64,000 bases of DNA from Pseudomonas sp. GV071 (GCF_003050835.1 NZ_QAOJ01000008.1:124001-188000); one strand, 5' to 3'. Positions 35,349 to 44,392 are shown, numbered from the stretch's first letter. The notes: a model not told the origin generated them from the sequence alone. Made by a program: numbers and translations.

Positions 35349-36163
35349 TGCTGAGCTGGGTGGATGGTTGCCCGGCACAGGCCGCATCCCTCACGGATCG
35401 CGGCCTGGCCTATGGCGATGGGCTGTTTGAAACCATCGGCATCAAGGGCGGCCGACCCCAGCTGTTTGAGCGTCACCTGGCGCGTCTTGCCGAGGGCTGT
35501 CAGCGTTTATCTATTCCTGCCGACCTGGCGTTGATTCGCGCTGAGCTGTTGGCATTCTCCGCCGAAGTCGGGGAGGGGGTGGCCAAGCTGCTGCTGACCC
35601 GTGGTGATGGTTTGCGCGGGTACGCGGCGCCAGCGGCGGCAAGCTCACGGCGCATCCTCTTGGCTTCGCCATTTCCGGCCTATCCGACCGTCAATGCCGA
35701 ACAGGGCATACGCTTGTTTCCCTGTGCGACGAGGCTGGCCGAGCAGCCGTTGCTGGCGGGCCTCAAACACCTCAATCGCCTGGAACAGGTGCTGGCCCGT
35801 TCAGAGTGGCAAGACTGCGAACACGCTGAAGGCCTGATGCTGGACGTGTCCGGCCGGGTAATCGAAGGGGTTTTCAGCAATCTGTTTGTCGTCCGCGACG
35901 GTCAATTGATCACCCCTGAACTCAGTCGCTCCGGCGTCGCTGGGGTAATGCGTGCCGAGCTGCTGGCTCAGGCCGAAACCCTGGCAATCCCGCTGTCGAT
36001 TCAGGCGCTGAGCCTGGAGCAACTGCTGGCGGCCGATGAGGTGTTTGTCTGCAACAGCCTCTACGGTGTGTGGCCGGTCACCGCGCTGCAAGGCCATCGC
36101 TGGCCGGTTGGGCCGCTCACCCGTAAACTGCAAAGCCTTGCCCGCGACCTACTGGACTGCTAA
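35348..36163 (+). CDS. pabC: Aminodeoxychorismate lyase
   Basis: 271 residues, PLP fold type IV. Releases pyruvate from 4-amino-4-deoxychorismate to give p-aminobenzoate for folate. DRGLAYGDGLFETI near 18-31, the PLP lysine in LKHLNRLEQV near 140, and SNLFVVRDG. The usual gene between fabF and mltG in gamma-proteobacteria. Confidence 0.94.
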   Translation: MLSWVDGCPAQAASLTDRGLAYGDGLFETIGIKGGRPQLFERHLARLAEGCQRLSIPADLALIRAELLAFSAEVGEGVAKLLLTRGDGLRGYAAPAAASSRRILLASPFPAYPTVNAEQGIRLFPCATRLAEQPLLAGLKHLNRLEQVLARSEWQDCEHAEGLMLDVSGRVIEGVFSNLFVVRDGQLITPELSRSGVAGVMRAELLAQAETLAIPLSIQALSLEQLLAADEVFVCNSLYGVWPVTALQGHRWPVGPLTRKLQSLARDLLDC

Positions 36164-36166
36164 TTC

Positions 36167-37216
36167 GTGATTCGTAAATTACTGCTGCTATTGGAAGGCG
36201 GAGTGCTGCTGGCTGGCTTGTTGCTGGCCTTCTTCGTCTGGCAGCAAAACAGCGCGCTCACGCAGCCGCTGAATGTGCCTGCTGGCTATGTCATGGAAGT
36301 GCCGGCCGGAGCAACGCCTGGCGGCGTGCTCAATCGTCTGGAAAGTGAAGGGGTGCTGCACGGCGCCTTCTGGTTGCGCCTTTACTGGCGCTTCAACCTG
36401 TCCGGCCAGGCGCTGCACAGCGGCGAATACCAGCTCAACCCCGGCGCCACGGCCAAAGACATGCTGGTGCTCTGGCAGCGCGGTGACGTGGTGCAATACA
36501 GCCTGACTCTGGTGGAAGGCTGGAACTTCCGTCAGGTGCGCGCGGCATTGGCCAAGCAGGTCAAGCTGGAGCAGAGCATCACCAACCTGACCGACGCTCA
36601 GGTGATGGAACGCATCGGCCAGGCCGGTGTGTTCCCCGAGGGCTTGTTCTTCCCCGACACCTACCGTTACGTGCGCGGCATGAGTGATATCGACTTACTC
36701 AAGCAAGCCTTCGCTCGCCTGGCCGCCGTGCTGGACGAGGAGTGGCAGCAGCGCGACGCCGACCTGCCGTACAAGCAAGCGTATGACGCCTTGATCATGG
36801 CTTCGATGATTGAAAAGGAAACTGGGGTACCGCAAGAGCGCGGGCAGATCGCGGGTGTGTTTGTTCGCCGCCTGCAACAAGGCATGCAACTGCAGACTGA
36901 CCCCACGGTGATCTACGGCCTGGGTGAGCGCTACACCGGTAAACTGACCCGCGCCCACCTGCGCGAAGCCACGCCTTACAACACCTACGTGATTGCCGGT
37001 ATGCCACCGACGCCGATCGCCATGGTTGGCCGCGAAGCCATTCACGCCGCGTTGCACCCGGTCGACGGCAAGAGCCTGTATTTTGTCGCCCGCGGCGATG
37101 GCAGCCATGTATTCTCCGACGACCTCGACGCCCATAACCAAGCCGTTCGCGAGTTCCAACTCAAGCGACGCGCCGATTACCGCTCCAGCCCGGCCCCTGT
37201 GCCGGCTGTGCAATAA
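36167..37216 (+). CDS. mltG: Endolytic murein transglycosylase MltG
   Basis: 349 residues. One N-terminal membrane helix (LLLLLEGGVLLAGLLLAFFVW), a LysM-like portion, then the YceG catalytic domain with FFPDTYRY near 164, the catalytic Glu in MIEKETGVPQERG near 220 and LQTDPTVIYG. Cuts nascent glycan strands and helps terminate peptidoglycan elongation. GTG start, 3 nt after pabC. Confidence 0.94.
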   Translation: MIRKLLLLLEGGVLLAGLLLAFFVWQQNSALTQPLNVPAGYVMEVPAGATPGGVLNRLESEGVLHGAFWLRLYWRFNLSGQALHSGEYQLNPGATAKDMLVLWQRGDVVQYSLTLVEGWNFRQVRAALAKQVKLEQSITNLTDAQVMERIGQAGVFPEGLFFPDTYRYVRGMSDIDLLKQAFARLAAVLDEEWQQRDADLPYKQAYDALIMASMIEKETGVPQERGQIAGVFVRRLQQGMQLQTDPTVIYGLGERYTGKLTRAHLREATPYNTYVIAGMPPTPIAMVGREAIHAALHPVDGKSLYFVARGDGSHVFSDDLDAHNQAVREFQLKRRADYRSSPAPVPAVQ

Positions 37217-37233
37217 GCATTAAGGGACCGCCT

Positions 37234-37866
37234 GTGACTGGCCTGTTTATTACCCTCGAAGGCCCGGAAGGCGCCGGCAAAAGCACCAACCGCGAATACC
37301 TCGCCGAGCACCTGCGTGCGCAAGGCCTGGACGTGGTGTTGAGCCGCGAACCCGGCGGCACGCCGTTGGCCGAGCGCATCCGTGAACTGCTGCTGGCGCC
37401 GAGCGATGAGGCGATGGCGGCTGATACCGAGTTACTGCTGGTTTTCGCTGCCCGCGCCCAGCACTTGGCGCAGGTAATTCGCCCGGCCCTGGCGCGTGGC
37501 GCCGTGGTGCTGTGTGATCGTTTTACCGACGCTACTTACGCCTATCAGGGCGGCGGCCGTGGTTTGTCGCAAGAGCGGATTGCCGCGCTGGAAGCCTTCG
37601 TTCAGGGCGAGCTGCGCCCCGACCTGACCTTGATTTTCGATCTGCCAGTGGAGGTTGGCCTCGCCCGAGCCAGCGCCCGTGGACGTCTCGACCGCTTCGA
37701 GCAGGAGGGTCGGGCGTTCTTCGATGCTGTGCGCCACACCTACTTGCAACGCGCCGCCGCCGAACCCCAGCGCTACCGCGTGGTGAACGCCGCGAAGACG
37801 CTGAATGAGGTGCAGGTTGCATTGGCTGGCCTGTTGCCGGAACTGCTGGAGCGTGCCCGTGGCTGA
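37234..37866 (+). CDS. tmk: Thymidylate kinase
   Basis: 210 residues. dTMP to dTDP. P-loop LEGPEGAGKSTN near 7-18, SREPGGTPLAE, DRFTDATYAYQG, and the LID segment ARGRLDRFE. GTG start behind TAAGGGA. Overlaps holB by 8 bp. Confidence 0.95.
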   Translation: MTGLFITLEGPEGAGKSTNREYLAEHLRAQGLDVVLSREPGGTPLAERIRELLLAPSDEAMAADTELLLVFAARAQHLAQVIRPALARGAVVLCDRFTDATYAYQGGGRGLSQERIAALEAFVQGELRPDLTLIFDLPVEVGLARASARGRLDRFEQEGRAFFDAVRHTYLQRAAAEPQRYRVVNAAKTLNEVQVALAGLLPELLERARG

Positions 37867-38845
37867 GGTGTATCCCTGGCAGGCCGCGCTCTGGCAGACC
37901 CTCGCCGGTCGTCCGCAACACGCCCACGCTTATTTGCTGCATGGTCCCGCCGGTATCGGCAAGCGGGCGATGGCGGAGAATCTGATGGCGGCGCTGCTGT
38001 GCCGCTCGCCGCAAGAATTGAAGGCGTGTGGGCAGTGCAAATCCTGCATGTTGTTGGCGGCGGGCACCCATCCGGACAATTTTGTGCTCGAGCCGGAAGA
38101 GGCCGACAAGGCTATCAAGGTCGATCAGGTCCGTGAGCTGGTCGGTTTTGTGGTGCAGACCGCGCAGCTCGGCGGACGCAAGGTGGTACTGGTCGAACCT
38201 GCCGAGTCGATGAACCTGAACGCCGCCAACGCCTTGCTGAAAAGCCTGGAAGAACCCTCTGGCGACACCGTGCTGTTGCTGGTCTGTCACCAGCCCAGCC
38301 GCTTGTTGCCGACGGTCAAAAGCCGCTGCGTGCAGCAAGCCTGCCCGTTGCCCAGCGAGGCGCAAAGCCTGGCCTGGTTGGCCGATGCGCTGCCCGACTG
38401 CAGCGAAGAAGAGCGGGGCGAGTTGCTGACGCTGGCCGCCGGCTCGCCGCTGAATGCGGTCAAACTCAATACTCAAGGTGTACGCGAGCAGCGCGCGCAG
38501 GTGGTGGACGGGGTGAAGAAGCTGCTCAAACAGCAGATCGCCGCCAGCCAACTGGCCGAAGGCTGGAACAGCATCCCCTTGCTGCAGCTGTTCGATTGGT
38601 TCTGCGACTGGGCGCAATTGATGCTGCGCTACCAGCTGACCAAAGACGAAGACGGCCTTGGCCTCACCGATATGCGCAAGGTGGTGCAGTACCTGGCGGA
38701 CAAATCGGCTCAGGCCAAAGTCTTGGCAATGCAGGAGTGGTTGCTGATGCAGAGGCAGAAAGTGCTGAGCAAAGCCAACCTGAATCGCGTTTTGCTACTC
38801 GAAGCACTCCTTGTGCAGTGGGCAAGTCTGCCCGGACAAGGCTAG
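37859..38845 (+). CDS. holB: DNA polymerase III delta' subunit
   Basis: 328 residues, clamp-loader subunit. P-loop-like GPAGIGKRAM near 28, four-Cys zinc module (CGQCKSC plus one upstream Cys) near 53-65, and SLEEPSGDTVLLLVC near 130, the SRC region. GTG start at 37859 inside tmk with GGAG upstream; the longer open frame encodes unlike residues. Confidence 0.95.
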   Translation: MAEVYPWQAALWQTLAGRPQHAHAYLLHGPAGIGKRAMAENLMAALLCRSPQELKACGQCKSCMLLAAGTHPDNFVLEPEEADKAIKVDQVRELVGFVVQTAQLGGRKVVLVEPAESMNLNAANALLKSLEEPSGDTVLLLVCHQPSRLLPTVKSRCVQQACPLPSEAQSLAWLADALPDCSEEERGELLTLAAGSPLNAVKLNTQGVREQRAQVVDGVKKLLKQQIAASQLAEGWNSIPLLQLFDWFCDWAQLMLRYQLTKDEDGLGLTDMRKVVQYLADKSAQAKVLAMQEWLLMQRQKVLSKANLNRVLLLEALLVQWASLPGQG

Positions 38846-38880
38846 AATCAGCCCTTGAATCAGTAAGCTAGGAATGCAGC

Positions 38881-39237
38881 ATGAGCATGCCACCGAATCT
38901 TGGCCCGCGTAACGGAATCCTGTCCCTGACCATCAAGGACAAGTCCGTGCTCTATGCCGCGTACATGCCCTTCATCAAAAATGGCGGTTTGTTCATCCCC
39001 ACCAACAAGAGCTACAAGTTGGGCGACGAGGTGTTCATGCTGCTCAACCTGATGGATGAACCGGAAAAAATCCCGGTCGCCGGCAAAGTGGTCTGGATCA
39101 CCCCCAAGGGTGCCCAAGGCAACCGCGCCGCCGGTGTTGGCGTGCAGTTCAACGACGGTGACAACACCGCCCGCAACAAGATCGAAACCTACCTGGCCGG
39201 TGCGTTGACCTCCGATCGCCCGACCCACACGATGTAA
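38881..39237 (+). CDS. pilZ: Type IV pilus biogenesis protein PilZ
   Basis: 118 residues, nearly the whole length of the founding PilZ of P. aeruginosa, in the same place between holB and tatD. It has the PilZ beta-barrel residues FIKNGGLFIPT and VWITPKGAQGNRAAGVGVQF, but lacks the RxxxR and D/NxSxxG motifs that bind cyclic di-GMP, as is known for this protein. It acts by protein contacts in pilus assembly. Confidence 0.93.
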   Translation: MSMPPNLGPRNGILSLTIKDKSVLYAAYMPFIKNGGLFIPTNKSYKLGDEVFMLLNLMDEPEKIPVAGKVVWITPKGAQGNRAAGVGVQFNDGDNTARNKIETYLAGALTSDRPTHTM

Positions 39238-39248
39238 GCCTGCTGCTG

Positions 39249-40034
39249 ATGCTTGTCGACTCCCACTGCCACCTCGATCGCCTCGACCTCGCCGCCCATG
39301 GCGGCTCCCTGGATGCTGCACTGGACGCCGCGCGCGCCCGGGGCGTCGGGCATTTCCTGTGCATCGGGGTAAGTGCCGAGAACGCCGCAGCGGTCAAAGG
39401 CCTGGCTGAACGTTACGCCGATGTCGATTGCTCGGTGGGCGTCCACCCGCTGGACCTCGAAGCCGGTGCCGCGCCCGCGCTGGACTGGCTGCTCAGCGAA
39501 CTCGATCACCCGCGCGTAGTGGCTATTGGCGAAACAGGCCTGGACTACCACTACGAACCGGAAGCCGCCGAGCTGCAGCGCGAGTCGTTCCGCCTGCACC
39601 TGCAAGCCGCGAAAATTACCGGCAAGCCAGTGATCGTGCACACCCGCGAAGCCCGTGCCGACACCCTCGAATTGCTGCGCGAAGCGGCGCTGCCAACCGC
39701 TGGCGTGCTGCACTGCTTTACCGAAGACTGGCCGATGGCCAAAGCGGCGCTGGACCTGGGCTTCTACATTTCCCTGTCCGGCATCGTCACCTTCCGCAAC
39801 GCCGACGCCCTGCGCGAAGTCGCCCGCCAAGTCCCCGCCGACCGCCTGCTGGTGGAAACCGACGCCCCGTACCTGGCGCCAATCCCCTACCGCGGCAAAC
39901 CCAACCTGCCGCAATACGTCCGCGAAGTCGCCGAATTCCTCGCCCAGCATCGCGGCGTCGACTACGACACCTTCGCCGCGCAAACCAGCGAAAACTTCAA
40001 ACGCCTGTTCCCCCTGGCCCACGTCGCCGGCTAA
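39249..40034 (+). CDS. TatD-family metal-dependent deoxyribonuclease (YcfH type)
   Basis: 261 residues, TIM-barrel hydrolase. Metal ligands: DSHCHLDRLD at the start, GETGLDYHYE near 94, HTREA near 130, LHCFTEDW near 155 and ETDAPYLAP near 205. Related proteins have 3'-5' exonuclease or D-tyrosyl-type activity; the exact substrate is uncertain. Conserved partner of holB-pilZ. Confidence 0.92.
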   Translation: MLVDSHCHLDRLDLAAHGGSLDAALDAARARGVGHFLCIGVSAENAAAVKGLAERYADVDCSVGVHPLDLEAGAAPALDWLLSELDHPRVVAIGETGLDYHYEPEAAELQRESFRLHLQAAKITGKPVIVHTREARADTLELLREAALPTAGVLHCFTEDWPMAKAALDLGFYISLSGIVTFRNADALREVARQVPADRLLVETDAPYLAPIPYRGKPNLPQYVREVAEFLAQHRGVDYDTFAAQTSENFKRLFPLAHVAG

Positions 40035-40277
40035 AGAGCCTCGAGGCTGAAGCCGCTCATACAAAACAGGTCGAAATGGCCAGCGCAGCGAAGCCGCCTT
40101 TGATCGTGATCCTCAGATATCCCCGCCTACACTAACTTCGCTTTTAGAGCGTCGCGAGCGAAGGCCAGGTAAGGCGGAGGTAGGGCGAGAAAGCGGAGTT
40201 GGCATCAAGCCAATGAGCATTTCGACCCCTGCCTCCAACGCAGCATGGCCGAGCGCAGCAGCTATAAAAACGAAGGG
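40035..40277. other. Gene-free stretch between tatD and rgsA
   Basis: Begins with a lone REP-like half (GAGGCTGAAGCCGCTCATAC, 40042-40061). The rest (about 40075-40265) is not coding in appearance; the minus frame through it is not conserved in character. No further feature. Confidence 0.5.
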
Positions 40278-40397
40278 AAAAAAAACCCGGACTCTGGGGG
40301 AATGAATCCGGGTTAAGACCATTAGGAGTAAATCAAGGTACACAGTCCACGGTACCTTGGCTGGCGGGGCACTTGGGGGAGATGCCACACGCCAGTA
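40278..40397 (-). ncRNA. rgsA: Small regulatory RNA RgsA (P16)
   Basis: Minus-strand transcript of about 120 nt. It ends in a strong terminator (AACCCGGA / TCCGGGTT, then eight T on the minus strand; 40278-40314). An RpoS-like -10 CAATACT (plus 40404-40410) predicts a start near 40397. In P. aeruginosa the GacA/RpoS-dependent sRNA RgsA lies next to the same tatD gene (PA2959). The RNA contains UUUACUCCUAAUGG, complementary to the acpP Shine-Dalgarno in this window, and acpP is, to my recollection, a reported RgsA target. Identification is by position, size and pairing, not by alignment. Confidence 0.72.
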
Positions 40398-40487
40398 CTC
40401 ACCAGTATTGGTGAACTTCGCCGATCTGCCAGTGCTGCCGGCCCGCTGCTTAAACGGATTTGGAATACTGGCGCGGCTGTTGAGTTC

Positions 40488-41621
40488 TCAGCCAGCAACG
40501 GCCTGCGAAAGCACGGTCAGGGTTTCTTCAATTACCCGTGCCTGGGTGTAGAAGTGCGGCGACAAACGGATACCTTTGCCGCGCGGAATGCACACCACGT
40601 TTTCCTGCTTCAGACGCTGGTACAGGGCCTGGGTGTCCTGGCCATCGACGCTGAAGGTGATGATTCCGGCGCGGCGCAGCGGGTTCAGCGGAGTGTGCAA
40701 GGCGACGCCGGGGAGGGCGCTGAGGCCGTCCTGCAGCCATTGCACGCGCTCTTCGATCAGTTGTCCGACCTGAGCCATGCCGACTTCCTCCAGCAGCGAC
40801 AGGCTGGCCTCCAACGCCATGGCGCCAAGCATGTTGGGGCTGCCGCACTCAAAGCGCCGGGCGCTTTTGGCGGGTTCCCAGTCGGTACGGGTGTAATCGC
40901 CCATGCGTTCAAGCATGTGCCAGCCGTATTCATGCAGTTTCAGCTGTTCGCGCAGCTCCGCGCGGCAATAGAACACGCCCAGACCTTCGGGGCCGAGCAG
41001 CCATTTGTGGCCGTCGGCCATGGCGAAGTCGCACTGGTTGGCTTGCACATCGAAGGGCTGCGCGCCCAGTTGCTGGATGGCGTCGACACAAAAAAGAACG
41101 CCGCGCTGGCGGCAGCCGTGGCCAAGTTTGTTCAGGTCCAGGCGCAGGCCGCTGGCGAACTGCACGGCGCTGATCGCCATCAGCCGGGTTTTCGGGCCAC
41201 AGGCATTGAGCAGGTTCTGCTCCGGGTCGCTGCCGCTGAGGCTCACTTGCACCACTTCCACGCCGAGCGGCGCCAGGGCTTCCCAGACGATGCGGTTGGA
41301 GGGGAATTCTTCATCGCTGATGATGATTTGCTGACCGGGCTGCCAGTCCAGGCCAAAGGCCACGAACGACAGTGCTTCCGAGGTGTTCTTGACCAGCGCG
41401 ATGTCATCGCTCGAGGGTGCATTCAGCAGGCGCATGAAGCGCTCACGCAGGCGCAGCTCCACATCCATCCAGTCTGCATAGTCGCGGGCGCCGAGCAAAA
41501 CGTTCTGTTCGGCGAACTGTGCCACCGCCAGCGAGGCGCGTCGCGGCCAGGGTGCTACGGCGGCGTGATTGAGATAGCGCAGGCCGGGATCTTGCTGAAA
41601 CTCGTCATGAAAGGCGTACAT
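40488..41621 (-). CDS. PLP-dependent aminotransferase class V (cysteine desulfurase-like)
   Basis: 377 residues, fold type I. N-terminus MYAFHDEFQQDPGLRYLNHA; PLP-site SEALSF near 87, SAVQFASGL near 165, DAIQQLGA near 196, and the Schiff-base lysine in ADGHKWLLGPEGLG near 218-231. The sequence is of the isopenicillin-epimerase/kynureninase-like group of class V; there is no evident NifS-type active-site Cys loop, so desulfurase activity is doubtful. Divergent from a TetR gene 78 bp away that probably controls it. Confidence 0.8.
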   Translation of the reverse strand: MYAFHDEFQQDPGLRYLNHAAVAPWPRRASLAVAQFAEQNVLLGARDYADWMDVELRLRERFMRLLNAPSSDDIALVKNTSEALSFVAFGLDWQPGQQIIISDEEFPSNRIVWEALAPLGVEVVQVSLSGSDPEQNLLNACGPKTRLMAISAVQFASGLRLDLNKLGHGCRQRGVLFCVDAIQQLGAQPFDVQANQCDFAMADGHKWLLGPEGLGVFYCRAELREQLKLHEYGWHMLERMGDYTRTDWEPAKSARRFECGSPNMLGAMALEASLSLLEEVGMAQVGQLIEERVQWLQDGLSALPGVALHTPLNPLRRAGIITFSVDGQDTQALYQRLKQENVVCIPRGKGIRLSPHFYTQARVIEETLTVLSQAVAG

Positions 41622-41699
41622 GGTCTGATGATCCGTGCAATTTGGCACTAAATAGGCATAATACGCGGCTTCGATTTTTGACCGCCGCAGTCTCTTCCT

Positions 41700-42338
41700 A
41701 TGCAGAAAGAACCCCGTAAGATCCGTGAATTTCGCCGCCGCGAGCAAGAGATTCTCGATGTCGCGCTGAAACTCTTCCTTGAACAGGGCGAGGATAGCGT
41801 CACGGTCGAGATGATCGCCGACGCCGTAGGGATTGGCAAAGGCACCATCTACAAGCACTTCAAATCCAAGGCCGAGGTGTACCTGCGCCTGATGCTCGAC
41901 TACGAGCGTGATTTGAACGAACTGCTGCATTCGGCCGACGTTGACCGCGACAAGGAAGCGCTGTCGCGGGCCTATTTCGAATTCCGCATGCGTGATCCGC
42001 AGCGCTACCGTTTGTTCGACCGCCTCGAAGAGAAGGTGGTCAAGGGCAATCAGGTACCGGAAATGGTCGAGCAGTTGCACAAGATCCGCGCCTCTAACTT
42101 CGAGCGTCTGACCTTGCTGATCAAGGGCCGCATTGCCGAAGGCAAGCTCGAAGACGTGCCGCCTTACTTCCACTACTGTGCCGCCTGGGCCTTGGTACAC
42201 GGCGCCGTGGCGCTGTATCACTCGCCGTTCTGGAGCAATGTATTGGAAGACCAGGAAGGCTTCTTCCAGTTCCTCATGGACATCGGCGTGCGCATGGGTA
42301 ACAAGCGCAAGCGCGATGGCGAGACGCCTGTAATTTGA
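41700..42338 (+). CDS. TetR-family transcriptional regulator
   Basis: 212 residues. HTH near 28-50 (VEMIADAVGIGKGTIYKHF), then a helical ligand domain without a known signature. The ATG lies close to the divergent aminotransferase gene. A similar TetR is kept next to a MoaA-like gene in other Pseudomonas; the regulatory target and ligand are unknown. Confidence 0.85.
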   Translation: MQKEPRKIREFRRREQEILDVALKLFLEQGEDSVTVEMIADAVGIGKGTIYKHFKSKAEVYLRLMLDYERDLNELLHSADVDRDKEALSRAYFEFRMRDPQRYRLFDRLEEKVVKGNQVPEMVEQLHKIRASNFERLTLLIKGRIAEGKLEDVPPYFHYCAAWALVHGAVALYHSPFWSNVLEDQEGFFQFLMDIGVRMGNKRKRDGETPVI

Positions 42339-42429
42339 GCCCATTCAGTCAGCCTATTTCCGCATGCAAGCCATGCAGAACCGCTGACTGCGGGCTTATA
42401 CTCCGGCCTATCCACCGCCGGAGTCGCCC

Positions 42430-43398
42430 ATGATCGTCGACCGTCAGGGCAGGCGTTTCCGCAATCTGCGAATCAGCCTGACCGCCGCCTGCAACTACGC
42501 GTGCACCTACTGCGTGCCGGATGGCAAACGTCTGGTAGCTGCGCAGGACGAGCTGTCGGCCGAGGCCATGGTGCGCGGTGTGGCCTACCTGATCGAAGCG
42601 GCGGGCATCGAACAATTGCGTATCACCGGCGGCGAACCGCTGGTCAGTCCCAAGCTCGACGCCTTGCTGCAGGGCGTCAGCACCCTGGGCCTGCGTGACA
42701 TCAGCCTGACCACCAACGGCCAGCTGCTGGCGAAAAAACTGCCGATTCTGCTGAATGCCGGCATCCGCCGCCTCAACGTTTCCCTGGATACCCTCGACCC
42801 TGATGCGTTCCGCCGCATCGCCCGTGGCGGCGACCTGGCAACGGTACTCGACGGCCTGGAGCAGGCGCGGGCGGCGGGCATGAAAATCAAACTGAACATG
42901 GTGCCGTTGCGCGGGCAGAACATCGACCAGGTGCTGCCGCTGCTCGACTACTGCCTGGAGCGTGGCTTCGAGCTGCGCTTTATCGAGCTGATGCGCATGG
43001 GGCACCTGGCCCGTGACGGCAACAGCTTCCAGCAGCAGTTCATCAGCATGCCGGCACTGCTGGAAATGATTGGCGAGCACTACGAGTATCAACAGGCCGA
43101 CGCGCCGCTGGACGCCACGGCGTTGCGCTACCAGATTCCGGGCCGTGGTTATTTCGGCGTCATTGCCAATGAAAGCGTGCCGTTCTGCCGCACCTGTTCG
43201 CGTCTGCGCCTGTCGTCCACCGGCTGGCTGCATGGTTGCCTGTCCTCCAGCAACCGGCACTACGTTGGCGATCTGCTGGAAAAGCCGCGCCATCAGGCGC
43301 TGCCAGCGCTGCAAGGGCTGCTGATGAAAGCCCTCGGCGATAAACAGGATGTGGCCTTTTCCGGCGGCGTCACTGTGATGAAAATTATCGGCGGTTAA
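42430..43398 (+). CDS. MoaA-like radical SAM protein, second copy
   Basis: 322 residues. CNYACTYC (CX3CX2C) near 22-29, ITGGEPLVSPK near 66, and the second cluster motif FCRTCSRLRLS followed by C after 13 residues. It ends IIGG, keeping the MoaA Gly-Gly tail. It differs clearly from the copy at 13615: shorter N-terminus, CSR instead of CNR in the second motif. It may be a true MoaA isozyme or a specialised relative; no other moa gene adjoins it. Confidence 0.85.
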   Translation: MIVDRQGRRFRNLRISLTAACNYACTYCVPDGKRLVAAQDELSAEAMVRGVAYLIEAAGIEQLRITGGEPLVSPKLDALLQGVSTLGLRDISLTTNGQLLAKKLPILLNAGIRRLNVSLDTLDPDAFRRIARGGDLATVLDGLEQARAAGMKIKLNMVPLRGQNIDQVLPLLDYCLERGFELRFIELMRMGHLARDGNSFQQQFISMPALLEMIGEHYEYQQADAPLDATALRYQIPGRGYFGVIANESVPFCRTCSRLRLSSTGWLHGCLSSSNRHYVGDLLEKPRHQALPALQGLLMKALGDKQDVAFSGGVTVMKIIGG

Positions 43399-43441
43399 GC
43401 CCGCCCGGTGATTCCCAACCCCTATTCAAGAGTCGTCGCGC

Positions 43442-44338
43442 ATGGGTGCTCAGTCATTCCCCATCAGCTATATCGAACCGGTGTTTCGCCCGCCGAGTGA
43501 AGCCCATTCGCTGATTCTGCCGGTCACCAATGGCTGCTCGTGGAACAAGTGTGGGTTCTGCGAGATGTACACCCCCGAGCAGAAGAAGTTCCGCGCCCGC
43601 GACGAGGCCGACGTACTGGAAGAAATCCGCCGCTGCGGCGAGCAACTGATCGTCCAGCGGGTGTTTCTTGCCGATGGCGATGCCCTGGTGCTGCCAACCC
43701 GCCGTCTGCTGGCGATCCTCGAAGCCATTCGCCAGCACATGCCGGAAGTGGATCGGGTGTCGAGCTACTGCTTGCCGCGCAACCTGCGCAAGAAGTCGGT
43801 CGAGGAGCTCAAGGAACTGGCCGATGCCGGTTTGCGCATGGCCTATGTGGGCGCCGAATCAGGTGACGATGAAGTGCTGGCGCGGGTCAACAAAGGCGAG
43901 ACCTTCGAGTCGACCCTCAGCGCCTTGGACAAGCTAGGCCAGGCTGGCATTACCCGCTCGGTGATGGTCCTCAATGGCCTGGGTGGCACCACCCTGAGTG
44001 AGCAGCACGCGGACAACTCCGCGCGCCTGATGAACGCCGCGCAACCGGAGTTTCTCTCCACTTTGGTGGTCAGTTTCCCCCAGGGCGAAGCGCGTTTTCG
44101 CGAGGGTTTTACGGACTATCGGCCGTTGAGTCAGCAGCAGTTGTTTGTCGAAGTCGAACGCCTGTTGCAGGGCCTGGAGCTCAACAACACGGTATTTCGC
44201 AGCGACCACGCCTCCAACTACCTGGTGCTCAAAGGCACCTTGGGTGCCGACAAGGCGCGTTTGCTGGCCCAGGTGCGCCAGGCCATCGAGCAACCGCAGG
44301 AGGCGCGCTTGCGCCAGGAATGGCAGCGCGGTTTGTAG
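43442..44338 (+). CDS. Radical SAM protein with CX4CX2C cluster motif
   Basis: 298 residues. The first cluster motif is CSWNKCGFCEMY near residues 31-42, with four rather than three residues between the first two cysteines; the same spacing is known from a COG1032-like subgroup. Further marks: DGDALVLPT near 78 and GAESGDDEVLARVNKG near 139. Reaction unknown. It follows the MoaA-like gene by 43 bp in the same direction, so the two may be one transcript. Confidence 0.8.
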   Translation: MGAQSFPISYIEPVFRPPSEAHSLILPVTNGCSWNKCGFCEMYTPEQKKFRARDEADVLEEIRRCGEQLIVQRVFLADGDALVLPTRRLLAILEAIRQHMPEVDRVSSYCLPRNLRKKSVEELKELADAGLRMAYVGAESGDDEVLARVNKGETFESTLSALDKLGQAGITRSVMVLNGLGGTTLSEQHADNSARLMNAAQPEFLSTLVVSFPQGEARFREGFTDYRPLSQQQLFVEVERLLQGLELNNTVFRSDHASNYLVLKGTLGADKARLLAQVRQAIEQPQEARLRQEWQRGL

Positions 44339-44392
44339 TCAGGCGTTGCGAAGGGCAAGTAATGCAGACCACATCCCTCCAGCGCCCCAGCC

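Noticed and set aside
40113..40388. 91-codon frame on the minus strand downstream of tatD
   Set aside because: It crosses the sRNA gene and its terminator, lacks an SD and looks non-coding.
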